Part shown: piece after piece, positions 13,502-22,963 of the stretch | Numbering within the stretch: position 1 is the stretch's first letter | Layout of the letters: the number at the start of each line of letters is the position of its first letter | Virus record (IMG/VR): IMGVR_UViG_3300025110_000031 | Location: 1-42,980 of that record | Source of the DNA: a virus | Reading direction: 5' to 3' (one strand) | DNA: 42,980 bases | Position numbers and translations under genes: made by a program | Notes under the pieces: model-generated | What the model was told of the DNA's origin: nothing | Databases searched by the model: none | Seen by the model: only the letters and a program-made list of their open reading frames with translations

Positions 13502-16500
13502 ATGAGTAGATCATTACCCTCCGGCCAACAGGGCGGCTCTGAATTTGGCAGTGACGGCATCCCTGTTCAGGGGAATGCCAACTTCTCAGCGGCGGCAAAT
13601 GTTCCGGTAACTGGCGGCTCAACAGACATGGGGCACAACCATCCGGCTTCGGACATTGTGTCAGGAATAATGGATCCGGCCCGGCTGGGCCTTGGGGCCG
13701 CCAGCAATCAAACTTTTTTGCGGGGCGACAACCAGTGGGTGGCGTGGCCTAGCTATACTTTGCAGCAATTGTTTGCGGGCCTGGGGGCTGACGCGCCAAT
13801 TACCTATGATGCTGCGACCTATAAATTTGGGTGGGCCGGGACAACTACGGATGTCCCAGAAGGTACTAACGAATATTTCACGGACGCTCGCGCTAGATCA
13901 GCGGTCTCGGCCTCAGGAGAACTAACTTACAACTCCGCCACGGGCGTCTTTTCTTATTTGCACCCGACCTCGACTCCGATCAATGAATCGAATACGGGCG
14001 GGATTGTGCTCAATGCCCTAAGCACAAACACTCTTGGCCATGTCACTTCTGTCGGCACGGTTAATTTAGATTCTAGATATAAGCTGGCTACATGGTCTGA
14101 GACTGATCCGACTGTTGGCTCTCATATCAAAGCAATCACCACCCAAGACATAGCCAACTGGAATTTAGCCCACCAGAACACCGGAACTGGCGGCGGCGGG
14201 ATTACCACAGAGCTTGACCCCACGGTGTTTGCTCACATCAAGGCAATTGCCGTGGCGGATATCGCCAACTGGAATGCCGCTCATGGCTGGGGAGACCATT
14301 CACTTGAGGGCTACCTAAAGATCGAGACCGACCCCAATGTTGGCTCTCATATCAAGTCAATTTCAACCAGCAACATAGTCCATTGGAACTCGGCCTATGG
14401 CTGGGGAGACCACTCTCTTGCTGGCTACCTTACCTCTTACACCGAAACTGACCCCACCGTCCCGGCTCATGTAAAAGGTATTACCACCGCAAAGATTACT
14501 AACTGGGATGACGCTCATGGCTGGGGCGACCATTCTCAGGCTGGCTACTTAACCGCTGCATCGGCGGAAACTGATCCGACTGTGCCCGCCCATGTGAAGG
14601 CGATCACCGCCGCCAAAATTACTAACTGGGATACGGCACATGGTTGGGGCGATCACGGGGCCGAGGGTTACTTAAAGTATGAGCTTGATCCCACCGTCCC
14701 GGCGCACGTCAAAGCCATAACCACAGCAAGCATAGCCAACTGGAATACCGCTTATGGCTGGGGTGACCACGGCGCTGCTGGATACCTAACTTCATTTACC
14801 GAAACGGATCCAACGGTTCCGGCCCATGTAAAATCAATTTCGACCCAAGACAAAACAAACTGGAATGCTGCCCACGGCTGGGGCGATCACAGCACCGAAG
14901 GGTATCTCAAGGTTGAAGTTGATCCGAATGTGGCCACGCACATTAAGACGATCACCACAGCCAACATAGTTAATTGGAACTCGGCGCATAGCTGGGGAGA
15001 TCACAGCACTGAGGGGTACTTAAAGTCTTTTACAGAAACGGATCCAACAGTCCCGGCCCATGTTAAAGCCATTACGACTGGAAAGGTTTCAAACTGGGAT
15101 ACTGCCTACGGATGGGGCGACCATGCTGCCGCCGGATATATTACCCAGCAAGCGGCGGAAACTGATCCCACTGTTCCCGCTTATGTTAAGTCGATTACTT
15201 CTCAAGAGAAGACGAACTGGAATACGGCCTATGGCTGGGGAGACCACGCTACCGCCGGATATATTACTCAGGTAAATGCCGAGACCGACCCAACCGTTGC
15301 TGCCCACATCAAGGCCATTACCACCACCAACATCACAAATTGGAACTTGGCCCACGGGTGGGGGGATCATGGCACTGAGGGTTACATTAAAAGTTTTACC
15401 GAGGCTGACCCAACTGTTCCTAGCCACGTTAAAAGCATAACGCTCCAGAACTTACTGCAATGGAACACGGCCTACGGATGGGGGGATCATGCTAACGCTG
15501 GCTACCTTACCTCTTATACCGAGACAGATCCGACAGTACCAACGCACGTCAAGGCGATCACCACCTCAAAAATTGCCAATTGGAACACAGCCCACGGATG
15601 GGGAGATCATTCAGCCCAAGGCTACCTTACCTCCTTTACCGAAACTGACCCGACCGTTCCGGCCCATGTTAAGGCGATTACGACTACTCAAAAAACTAAC
15701 TGGGATGCGGCTCATAGCTGGGGCGATCACAGCACTGAAGGCTACCTAAAAACCTTTAATGAGGCCGACCCCACAGTCCCGGCGCATGTCAAGGCGATCA
15801 CCGCTACTAAGGTTACTAACTGGGATACGGCCCACGGCTGGGGAGATCACAGCACTGAGGGCTACCTGAAGTCGTTTACTGAGACAGACCCAACCGTTGC
15901 CGCCCACATTAAAGCCATCACTACGGCTAACATAACCAACTGGAACTTAGCTCATGGCTGGGGAGATCACGGCACGGAGGGTTACCTAAAATCATTTACC
16001 GAGACTGACCCAACGGTTCCGGCGCACGTTAAGCTGATACAGCTACAGAACCTTGTTCAATGGTTTGCTGCTTATAGCTGGGGCGATCATTCCACACAGG
16101 GCTACCTTAAAGTCGAGACCGATCCCACGGTTCCCAATCATGTAAAAGCAATTTCCGCACAGAAGATATCAAACTGGGATTCGGCATTTGCATCGATCAG
16201 CAGCATTACCGCTGGCGGGATCGTCACGCAAGAAACTGACCCGACTGTTGCGGCCCATGTTAAGGGCATCACCGCGCAAGAGATTACTAACTGGAACCTA
16301 GCTCACGGCTGGGGAGACCACGGTACTGAGGGTTACATCAAGACCGAGACAGACCCAACTGTCCCTGTCCACGTTAAGACGATAATCGCCCAAGACATTA
16401 CCGAGTGGGATACAGCTTACGGTTGGGGCGATCACGGCGCTGCTGGATATCTCACATCTGAGACTGACCCAACTGTCCCGGCTCACGTTAAAGCAATTAC

Positions 16501-19393
16501 GACTGGGAAAATTTCTAACTGGGACGCAGCTCATGGGTGGGGCGATCACGGCGCTGCCGGATATCTTACAGCCGAAACCGACCCAACAGTTCCCGCCCAT
16601 GTTAAGGCGATCACGACTGCAAAGGTTGGCGAGTGGGACTCAGCGTTTAGCTGGGGCGACCACGGTACTGAGGGATATTTAAAAACAGAATCCGACCCAA
16701 CTGTCCCGGCGCACGTCAAGGCCATCACAGCCGCCAAGATTACTAACTGGGACGCTGCTCACGGGTGGGGAGATCACGGCACCGCTGGCTATCTTACGTC
16801 ATTTACTGAGACTGATCCCACTGTTCCAGCACATGTCAAAGCAATCACAGCCGCCAAGATTACTGATTGGAATACTGCCTATAGCTGGGGAGACCATTCC
16901 CTCGCTGGATATCTCACCAGTTTCACGGAAGCTGACCCAACCGTCCCGGCGCATGTTAAGGCGATCACTACTCAGAAGATAACCGACTGGGATACGGCCT
17001 TTGGCTGGGGTAACCACGCTACGCAAAACTACCTGACCAGCTTCACGGAGACTGATCCGACTGTCCCGGCCCATGTCAAAGCCATTACGACTGGAAAGAT
17101 TGCGGAGTGGAACACGGCCTACGGCTGGGGAGACCACGCTGCTGCTGGCTATCTAGTAAATTACACTGAATCTGATCCCACCGTCCCTCAGCACGTCAAA
17201 AACATAACCACAGTAAAAATTGGAAACTGGGATGCAGCTCACGGGTGGGGGGATCATAGCGTAGAAAACTATCTAAAGACAGAGTCAGACCCGACTGTTC
17301 CGGCTCATGTAAAATCGATTACTTCTCAAGAGAAGACGAACTGGAATACGGCCTACGGTTGGGGTGATCATTCCCAGGCTGGCTACTTAACCTCTGCATC
17401 GGCTGAAACAGACCCAACAGTTCCGGCGCACGTTAAAGCAATTACGACCACCAAGATCACTAATTGGGATGCGGCTCATGGTTGGGGTGATCATGGCGCG
17501 GCTGGCTACCTGACCAGCTTTACTGAAACCGACCCGACCGTCCCGTCCCACGTTAAAGCGATCACGACCCAGAAGATAACTGACTGGGACACAGCCTTTG
17601 GGTGGGGCGATCATGGGGCCGCTGGCTACTTAACTAGCTTTACGGAAGCAGATCCAACCGTCCCGGCGCACGTCAAGGCCATCACTGCGATCAACATTTC
17701 CAACTGGAACACTGCTCACGGATGGGGCGATCACAGCGCCGCCGGGTATCTTACGTCTGCAAGCGCCGCCTCCACTTACCACCCTCTAGGCGGCAGTTCG
17801 ACTACTGACTTAGTTGTCCGAGACCTCACCGTTCACGGAACAACCCTCACCAAGGACACCGAAGAGGTTAACATCGGCGACAACATAGTTCGCCTTAATG
17901 CAGAGGAAACCGGGACACCAACTGACAATGCCGGGATAGAGGTGGAGCGCGGCACTTCTACTAATGTATCAATCCGCTGGAACGAGAGCACTGACAAGTG
18001 GCAGTTCACAAACGATGGCTCAACTTACAGTGACCTTGGAACTGGCGGCGGCTCGAATGTATCGGCATCTGATATCGCCAACTGGAATACCGCTTATGGC
18101 TGGGGCGATCACTCACTTGCTGGCTATCTAACCAGCTTTACCGAGACCGATCCCACAGTCCCGGCCCATGTTAAAGCAATCACATCCGCTAAAATTAGCA
18201 ACTGGGATACAGCGTATGGATGGGGAGACCACAGCGGCGCTGGCTATCTAACCAGCTTCACCGAGACAGACCCAACCGTTCCCAGCCACGTCAAGGCAAT
18301 CACCACCACTAATATAGCCAACTGGAATTTGGCACACGGGTGGGGAGATCACTCTCAGGCTGGGTATCTTTCTAGTTTTTCGGAGACTGACCCCACCGTC
18401 CCGTCCCATGTCAAGGCCATCACGACCACTGATATTTCCAATTGGAATACAGCACACGGATGGGGAGACCACTCGCAAGCTGGCTACTTAACATCGATGT
18501 CGGCGGAAACCGATCCGACTGTGCCGGGCCACGTTAAGTCAATTACGACCACTAACATCTCCCACTGGAACACAGCCTATGGCTGGGGAGACCACGCTCA
18601 GGCCGGGTATTCGACCACAAATGGGCACATTGTCCACAATCAAGGGACTCAATTATCAGGCCAGTCCACTAATCTGGACGTATCTGGTAACGATATTGAG
18701 GCGCGAGGGGTTTCACTTGGCACTCAGATCAGGTCTATAGATGGCGTATTCAAGAGGATGTCCGTTGGGGTGGGAGACCACGGCGAGAAGACCGTTGTTG
18801 AGGCCGACCGACAACTAAACATCACGTCAGAATTTGTCCTGACCGGAAGCGCCGCTGGAGGATCAACTGAGATCAGGCTGGAGGAAGATGGGGAATTGGT
18901 GCTGATCAACCCCGCTGGAAACTATGCGCCTCGCGCTGTCGGTGGGCTCACGCACGTTGTTGTCCAAGAAACTAAGCTGCTCACCGAGATCATAGCCTCT
19001 GGCACTTCAAAGATGATCGACGATCTAAAGGTTTCGATAATGCCAGCATCCTCCAATAGCCGATTCCTGGTGGATATTACAATCCAAGCAGACTCAACAG
19101 ACGAGGTTGCCTTTACGGTTTACCGGAAAAAACTTTTGCAACAAAGCGTGGTGGGAACCTTGCCTCAGGTGGGCAACGCCGGGCATGTCGCCCATTTCGG
19201 CGGCAAACCGAACGGGGTGTCTGCTTACAACTATAAGATAATCGACTCACCAGCGACTATGGATCTCCTCGAATATATGGTAGAAGTGGAGCCAATAGGA
19301 ACTTCGTCGGCTTACATAAATCGCGCCGCGACTGAAAGTTCCACGACCGGAAGATACACATCCACAATAACCGTCACTGAATTAGCGCAATGA
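13502..19393 (+). CDS. Long tail fibre with about 34 WGDH repeats
   Basis: A 1963-residue structural protein, probably a trimeric fibre. The N-terminus (to about residue 200) includes a VPEGTNEYFTDARARSAV segment known from fibres of marine T4-like phages. Residues about 200-1420 and 1520-1705 are tandem units of roughly 34-37 residues with the theme ETDPTVPAHVKAITT, then a variable helix and NWNTAHGWGDHSxAGYL; I count 29 and 5 WGDH motifs, plus one degenerate unit. Between the arrays is an LTVHGTTLTKD...GIEVERGT...WQFTNDG domain. The last 150 residues form a beta-sandwich-like domain (SNSRFLVDITIQ... YTSTITVTELAQ) shared with a later gene. The weak SD AGG lies nine bases before the ATG. Confidence 0.88.
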   Translation: MSRSLPSGQQGGSEFGSDGIPVQGNANFSAAANVPVTGGSTDMGHNHPASDIVSGIMDPARLGLGAASNQTFLRGDNQWVAWPSYTLQQLFAGLGADAPITYDAATYKFGWAGTTTDVPEGTNEYFTDARARSAVSASGELTYNSATGVFSYLHPTSTPINESNTGGIVLNALSTNTLGHVTSVGTVNLDSRYKLATWSETDPTVGSHIKAITTQDIANWNLAHQNTGTGGGGITTELDPTVFAHIKAIAVADIANWNAAHGWGDHSLEGYLKIETDPNVGSHIKSISTSNIVHWNSAYGWGDHSLAGYLTSYTETDPTVPAHVKGITTAKITNWDDAHGWGDHSQAGYLTAASAETDPTVPAHVKAITAAKITNWDTAHGWGDHGAEGYLKYELDPTVPAHVKAITTASIANWNTAYGWGDHGAAGYLTSFTETDPTVPAHVKSISTQDKTNWNAAHGWGDHSTEGYLKVEVDPNVATHIKTITTANIVNWNSAHSWGDHSTEGYLKSFTETDPTVPAHVKAITTGKVSNWDTAYGWGDHAAAGYITQQAAETDPTVPAYVKSITSQEKTNWNTAYGWGDHATAGYITQVNAETDPTVAAHIKAITTTNITNWNLAHGWGDHGTEGYIKSFTEADPTVPSHVKSITLQNLLQWNTAYGWGDHANAGYLTSYTETDPTVPTHVKAITTSKIANWNTAHGWGDHSAQGYLTSFTETDPTVPAHVKAITTTQKTNWDAAHSWGDHSTEGYLKTFNEADPTVPAHVKAITATKVTNWDTAHGWGDHSTEGYLKSFTETDPTVAAHIKAITTANITNWNLAHGWGDHGTEGYLKSFTETDPTVPAHVKLIQLQNLVQWFAAYSWGDHSTQGYLKVETDPTVPNHVKAISAQKISNWDSAFASISSITAGGIVTQETDPTVAAHVKGITAQEITNWNLAHGWGDHGTEGYIKTETDPTVPVHVKTIIAQDITEWDTAYGWGDHGAAGYLTSETDPTVPAHVKAITTGKISNWDAAHGWGDHGAAGYLTAETDPTVPAHVKAITTAKVGEWDSAFSWGDHGTEGYLKTESDPTVPAHVKAITAAKITNWDAAHGWGDHGTAGYLTSFTETDPTVPAHVKAITAAKITDWNTAYSWGDHSLAGYLTSFTEADPTVPAHVKAITTQKITDWDTAFGWGNHATQNYLTSFTETDPTVPAHVKAITTGKIAEWNTAYGWGDHAAAGYLVNYTESDPTVPQHVKNITTVKIGNWDAAHGWGDHSVENYLKTESDPTVPAHVKSITSQEKTNWNTAYGWGDHSQAGYLTSASAETDPTVPAHVKAITTTKITNWDAAHGWGDHGAAGYLTSFTETDPTVPSHVKAITTQKITDWDTAFGWGDHGAAGYLTSFTEADPTVPAHVKAITAINISNWNTAHGWGDHSAAGYLTSASAASTYHPLGGSSTTDLVVRDLTVHGTTLTKDTEEVNIGDNIVRLNAEETGTPTDNAGIEVERGTSTNVSIRWNESTDKWQFTNDGSTYSDLGTGGGSNVSASDIANWNTAYGWGDHSLAGYLTSFTETDPTVPAHVKAITSAKISNWDTAYGWGDHSGAGYLTSFTETDPTVPSHVKAITTTNIANWNLAHGWGDHSQAGYLSSFSETDPTVPSHVKAITTTDISNWNTAHGWGDHSQAGYLTSMSAETDPTVPGHVKSITTTNISHWNTAYGWGDHAQAGYSTTNGHIVHNQGTQLSGQSTNLDVSGNDIEARGVSLGTQIRSIDGVFKRMSVGVGDHGEKTVVEADRQLNITSEFVLTGSAAGGSTEIRLEEDGELVLINPAGNYAPRAVGGLTHVVVQETKLLTEIIASGTSKMIDDLKVSIMPASSNSRFLVDITIQADSTDEVAFTVYRKKLLQQSVVGTLPQVGNAGHVAHFGGKPNGVSAYNYKIIDSPATMDLLEYMVEVEPIGTSSAYINRAATESSTTGRYTSTITVTELAQ
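14098..17770 (+). repeat. First array of fibre repeats (29 WGDH units)
   Basis: Tandem coding units of about 102-117 bases. Protein identity between units is high, but codons differ widely: WGDH alone is written TGGGGAGACCAT, TGGGGCGATCAC, TGGGGGGATCAT and more. One exact 41-base stretch is shared by distant units (15191-15231 and 17315-17355), suggesting occasional unit duplication. Confidence 0.9.
18063..18620 (+). repeat. Second array of fibre repeats (5 WGDH units)
   Basis: Five further units of the same type after the GIEVERG-type domain, ending in a variant unit (AQAGYSTTNGHI). Confidence 0.88.
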
Positions 19394-20076
19394 GTAGAGT
19401 TGTATTTCAGAACCTAGTTAGCCCGATGGCCGACACCACGTCTGGCCTTTGCCAACTGTACGCGAAGACTGATGGGCGGCTTTGGATGAAGAACGGAACT
19501 GACCCAGAGACACCGATCTCCTCCCTGACTGATCACGTCATTCAAAACAACATCGTCAACCTTGCCATGCGGCACGCTCAGTTGACGGGGCTTGAGGAGG
19601 TGGAGCTTGAGACCGGAGTGGTTCACAGCTTCAGCCAGTCCTCCCTTAGCGGCTTAGACCTCACAGCATCTGGCACTTACTATGATCACTCGGCCCTCGG
19701 CACAAATGCGCTGGGAGCCAACTTAGGGTGCATCGGCGCTCCCACGGGTAATGACTTATATGTCTGCTCTGATGCCTTAACTACCCCGAACACTGCGTAC
19801 CTCTGCACGTTAATGATCTTCGCTAACACCAACAGCGTTTCAACAGTGGCGCTGAATACAGAAATCAAGGGGGCGCTATCAAGGGATGGGGGCAGCACAT
19901 TTACTGACGTAACTTTAGAGCATAAAGGGAACTGGGGCACTGGTTCATGGCCGATCTATGTGGCACGCGATGTGTCGATGTCCGCCTCGACCACTCTTAA
20001 ATACAAGCTGCACATCGATCAGGGTACGAACTACCAGATACACGGGGCAGCCATGAGTTACAGAGATAATGGCTAG
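19390..20076 (+). CDS. Tail fibre-associated structural protein
   Basis: A 228-residue protein starting in an ATGA overlap with the fibre gene. Its N-terminus (SRVVFQNLVSPMADTTSGLCQLYAKTDGRLWMKNG) resembles that of the next protein (ARVIFPNLGNYTPP...GQIYLKNDDAYLKLYG), so both likely share an attachment domain. The rest is beta-rich (SGTYYDHSALGTNALGANLG... TLKYKLHIDQG), compatible with a jelly-roll or receptor-binding head. It has no enzymatic motif. It is probably a fibre tip or adaptor bound to the long fibre. Confidence 0.65.
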   Translation: MSRVVFQNLVSPMADTTSGLCQLYAKTDGRLWMKNGTDPETPISSLTDHVIQNNIVNLAMRHAQLTGLEEVELETGVVHSFSQSSLSGLDLTASGTYYDHSALGTNALGANLGCIGAPTGNDLYVCSDALTTPNTAYLCTLMIFANTNSVSTVALNTEIKGALSRDGGSTFTDVTLEHKGNWGTGSWPIYVARDVSMSASTTLKYKLHIDQGTNYQIHGAAMSYRDNG

Positions 20077-22174
20077 GGTAATCTTTCCAAATCTAGGCAA
20101 CTATACGCCGCCCGACCACTCTGCTGGTACGGGCCAAATCTATTTAAAAAATGATGATGCGTATCTGAAGCTGTATGGCCAGAACGAAAGGCTTCTTGGG
20201 GGCGGGTCTGGCTTAGTTAAGCAGTACAAGAATGTGACGCTTTGCGGTAGCGCCGATTACAGTCAACCAAATGACGCTGAAGTTCTTTTAACCACAGTAA
20301 GCTACACCCCCACATCAGCGTCATCTAAGATTGAGATAAGATTTACGATTAACGCATCAGTCGAGTCTGGTAAGTGGCTTGGGGTAAAGCTGTTCAGGGA
20401 CGGCAATCTCATCGGCATCCCGGCGGCAGTGACAAACCATGAGTCAGTTCACTCAGCCGTGTATGGGGTAGGCACTGACAACATCAATCAGGTAAGCCTT
20501 ACTTTTGTTGACGAGCCGAACACTACCAGCCCTTTTCTTTATGGAATTGTTTTAAAATCAGACGGGGATTATTCAGTTAATAAGGTCAGGAACTCTCCAA
20601 CTGGATCCCCGGTTACGATGGGAACCCTGACCATTACGGAATACGAGGGCAGCCTAGTATCCAATACCGACTGCGGCGCATCGGTAACCACAACTCTTGG
20701 CGGCGGCGGTGGTGATGGCGGCGGCGGAGGAGGTGGCGGAGGTGGCGGTGGCACGCAATACACCGGAGCAAAATACTTGGTTGGCTACCCATGTGGTTAC
20801 CACCCAAGTCACCAGCAAGGGAACTCAGGTTATTGGCTACCGATTGACAATTCTAATAACGTCAGCGGCATTTCGGTGGGCGACATTGTTGAGTACACCG
20901 ATTGGCAAGGCGTCTCTAAGTGTGCTGAAGTTTATGCAATTTACACTGCTTCGTCCACCTTTACCTCGGACGGCACGATTGATGCGGTTTACTCAGCTTG
21001 CGGCGATTGCCATCTTGCGATAGGTGCTTGTGACACATACTCGACCTTAGGGACAGTGACCCACACTCAAACTGGGTCATACCACACCAATGCTGGCGGC
21101 GGCTATTTTTCAGATGTAAAATTCTATGCCACTAATCCTGTTAGCACAGATACTCGACTAGAAATTGAGCAAAAACTTGGGGGAAGATCAGTTGCAGCTT
21201 ACCAAGGCAAGCCTTACAACACGATGCACGGCGCAAATGCCCAGATTGGAAGCGGGATTCAAGCGCAGCACTTTTTCGATGGCCCCTCTGGTAGCAATTG
21301 CTTCAATGCCGCGACAGAAACTTTAGAGTTCAGATTAGTGGTGAAGTGCGGTGGCGTTGATTCCTCGACCGTCACTGGCGTAACACCGACCGCAGCAAAC
21401 TGGGTAACCACCAGCACGACATACGGCCCGTGGCAATCAGTGACCATTGACCACGCTTCGGCTGGGTGGCAATGCGCCACGGGTGGCGGCAGTAACTTTG
21501 AGGTCACCGATTGCTCTAGCGGATCGACTGCGATCATCGATGACAGCGGAGGCTACGGCATAAGCGTGGGCGACTTCGTGGATTGGTACGACAATAGCGG
21601 TAACGGGCCATTCTGCGCGGAGGTTACGGCTACTTCATCCGGCACGGCCACCGGATCAGCTTATGGCGGCACTTACACAGACTGCTCCGATTGCGCGTCG
21701 AGCAATGGCCTTCCGAATAACACCCTCTACACAGCCACGGATTGTAATAATCCGTCCACAACCTACATCCTCGAAGACACCACATACAATGTCTACCCCT
21801 CTACTGGCGATGTGGTTCTAGTCTACATGAACTCAGGGGACTATGCGTGCGTATCAATTACCGGAACAACGTCATCTGGAACCGCAGTAGGGTATCTTGA
21901 ATACACCGAAAACAACTGCGCGGACTGCCTAAGTAATAACGGGCTCCAACAGCACGAAGTCGAGGACTGCAATTCAAGTGCGACACACATCGTCTCTGAC
22001 TCGTCGGGAATGGTTTACAGCGTTGGCGATGTGATTAGCTACTCCGACAAAGCCACTGGCTCGACCTATTATTGCGGCACGGTAACGGCACTTAATGTAA
22101 CGGGTACTGCTCTCTATGAATATAGCAGCGGATACGATAACTGCACTAACTGCACCAACGATGAAGGATTATGA
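20069..22174 (+). CDS. Virion protein with poly-Gly linker and four Cys-rich repeats
   Basis: A 701-residue protein. Residues 1-45 are the attachment-like N-terminus shared with the previous gene; about 50-205 form a beta-sandwich like the end of the long fibre (SASSKIEIRFTINASVESG... TITEYEG). A Gly run with one Asp (about residues 211-229) follows, then four Cys-rich repeats: a residue-marked Cys, VGDxV strand, a mid-unit Cys, a Gly-Thr-rich stretch and a closing YxDCxxC. Two units are separated by a unique domain (about 325-465, with HANAQIGSGIQAQHFFDG). The cysteines probably form disulfides outside the cell. The start overlaps the previous stop. Confidence 0.7.
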   Translation: MARVIFPNLGNYTPPDHSAGTGQIYLKNDDAYLKLYGQNERLLGGGSGLVKQYKNVTLCGSADYSQPNDAEVLLTTVSYTPTSASSKIEIRFTINASVESGKWLGVKLFRDGNLIGIPAAVTNHESVHSAVYGVGTDNINQVSLTFVDEPNTTSPFLYGIVLKSDGDYSVNKVRNSPTGSPVTMGTLTITEYEGSLVSNTDCGASVTTTLGGGGGDGGGGGGGGGGGGTQYTGAKYLVGYPCGYHPSHQQGNSGYWLPIDNSNNVSGISVGDIVEYTDWQGVSKCAEVYAIYTASSTFTSDGTIDAVYSACGDCHLAIGACDTYSTLGTVTHTQTGSYHTNAGGGYFSDVKFYATNPVSTDTRLEIEQKLGGRSVAAYQGKPYNTMHGANAQIGSGIQAQHFFDGPSGSNCFNAATETLEFRLVVKCGGVDSSTVTGVTPTAANWVTTSTTYGPWQSVTIDHASAGWQCATGGGSNFEVTDCSSGSTAIIDDSGGYGISVGDFVDWYDNSGNGPFCAEVTATSSGTATGSAYGGTYTDCSDCASSNGLPNNTLYTATDCNNPSTTYILEDTTYNVYPSTGDVVLVYMNSGDYACVSITGTTSSGTAVGYLEYTENNCADCLSNNGLQQHEVEDCNSSATHIVSDSSGMVYSVGDVISYSDKATGSTYYCGTVTALNVTGTALYEYSSGYDNCTNCTNDEGL

Positions 22175-22962
22175 TTAAGGACAGGGAGAGCGAGCGAAGA
22201 ATGATTCTGCGCGATGCGCCTTTGCCCGGTGGGGTTGGCCCAACGCAGACTCATTTGTATATGAACGGATCCAAGCTGATGGGTCAGCAGTACAATCAGC
22301 CCTCAGTTCCGGTAATAGATTTCGCAGCAATCCCAGCAACCGTGCCAGCCGGGGCCATCGCGCCCTATGTGGCAGATGTCGCGCCTGACGGATGGGGGCT
22401 GTGTGACGGGGCAGCTTACGACACCTATGAGTACCGCCTACTTCATAGCCGAATCAGCGATAAGTTCGGGGGCGCGGCTTATCAAGCGGGCGTTTCCAAT
22501 ATGCCCAATGCCGGGCTTACTTTTAATGTCCCTGACTTTCGCGGCAAAACCATGCTGATGGCAGACCCTCAGTCGGGCCACGCCGCTGCGGTCGGGGATG
22601 CTGGTGGGCACAATGAGCGAGCCCCGCTTGTGGAGCACAACCACGCCGTCAACTCAACTAATAGCAACGCCGCCAGCAGTAGTTCATCGATCTTAGATTT
22701 AGATAACCGAACTGTCGGGCCAGTTACTTTGGCGCAAGGCGAGGAGGTTATTGAGATGCTAGGCTTTGTTGGCCCAGTTACAAACTTAACTGCCCTTGCT
22801 GGCGGTTCTGCTGGGCATCAGCTTACCCCCGTCACAACATATGGCCAAATGGGCCTGAGCGGCACGATTACTACGGATAACACAGGAACCGCAATACCTT
22901 CTAACGACACCCGGAATCTACCGCCTTACATAGCGGTGCAATATATCATAAGGTTAGTCTGA
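22171..22962 (+). CDS. Tail collar domain protein
   Basis: A 263-residue protein with the phage tail collar domain (PF07484 type). The domain is seen as PAGAIAPYVADVAPDGWGLCDGAAYDTYEYRLLHSRI, FNVPDFRGKTMLMAD, then GGHNERAPLVEHNHAVN and a closing RNLPPYIAVQYIIRL. Such proteins sit at fibre or tail tips, and the His-rich HNH loop may bind metal in the trimer. It starts in an ATGA overlap with the upstream gene. Two bases separate it from the next gene. A second collar protein is encoded at 27744. Confidence 0.85.
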   Translation: MIKDRESERRMILRDAPLPGGVGPTQTHLYMNGSKLMGQQYNQPSVPVIDFAAIPATVPAGAIAPYVADVAPDGWGLCDGAAYDTYEYRLLHSRISDKFGGAAYQAGVSNMPNAGLTFNVPDFRGKTMLMADPQSGHAAAVGDAGGHNERAPLVEHNHAVNSTNSNAASSSSSILDLDNRTVGPVTLAQGEEVIEMLGFVGPVTNLTALAGGSAGHQLTPVTTYGQMGLSGTITTDNTGTAIPSNDTRNLPPYIAVQYIIRLV

Positions 22963-22963
22963 A

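Noticed and set aside
13437-13622. N-terminal extension of the terminase to 13622
   Set aside because: The extension overlaps the divergent fibre start, is Cys-rich and unlike terminase, and a GTG at 13436 gives the usual family length.
16799-17770. CRISPR array suggested by regular spacing of repeats
   Set aside because: The repeats are in-frame coding units of a fibre, with variable bases throughout and no constant non-coding repeat.
14098-18620. Many long open frames on the minus strand in the fibre gene with their own repeats (for example 15089-15427 and 16799-17137)
   Set aside because: They are mirror images of the coding repeats; periodicity of the fibre gene keeps other frames open. 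No ribosome sites or independent protein features.
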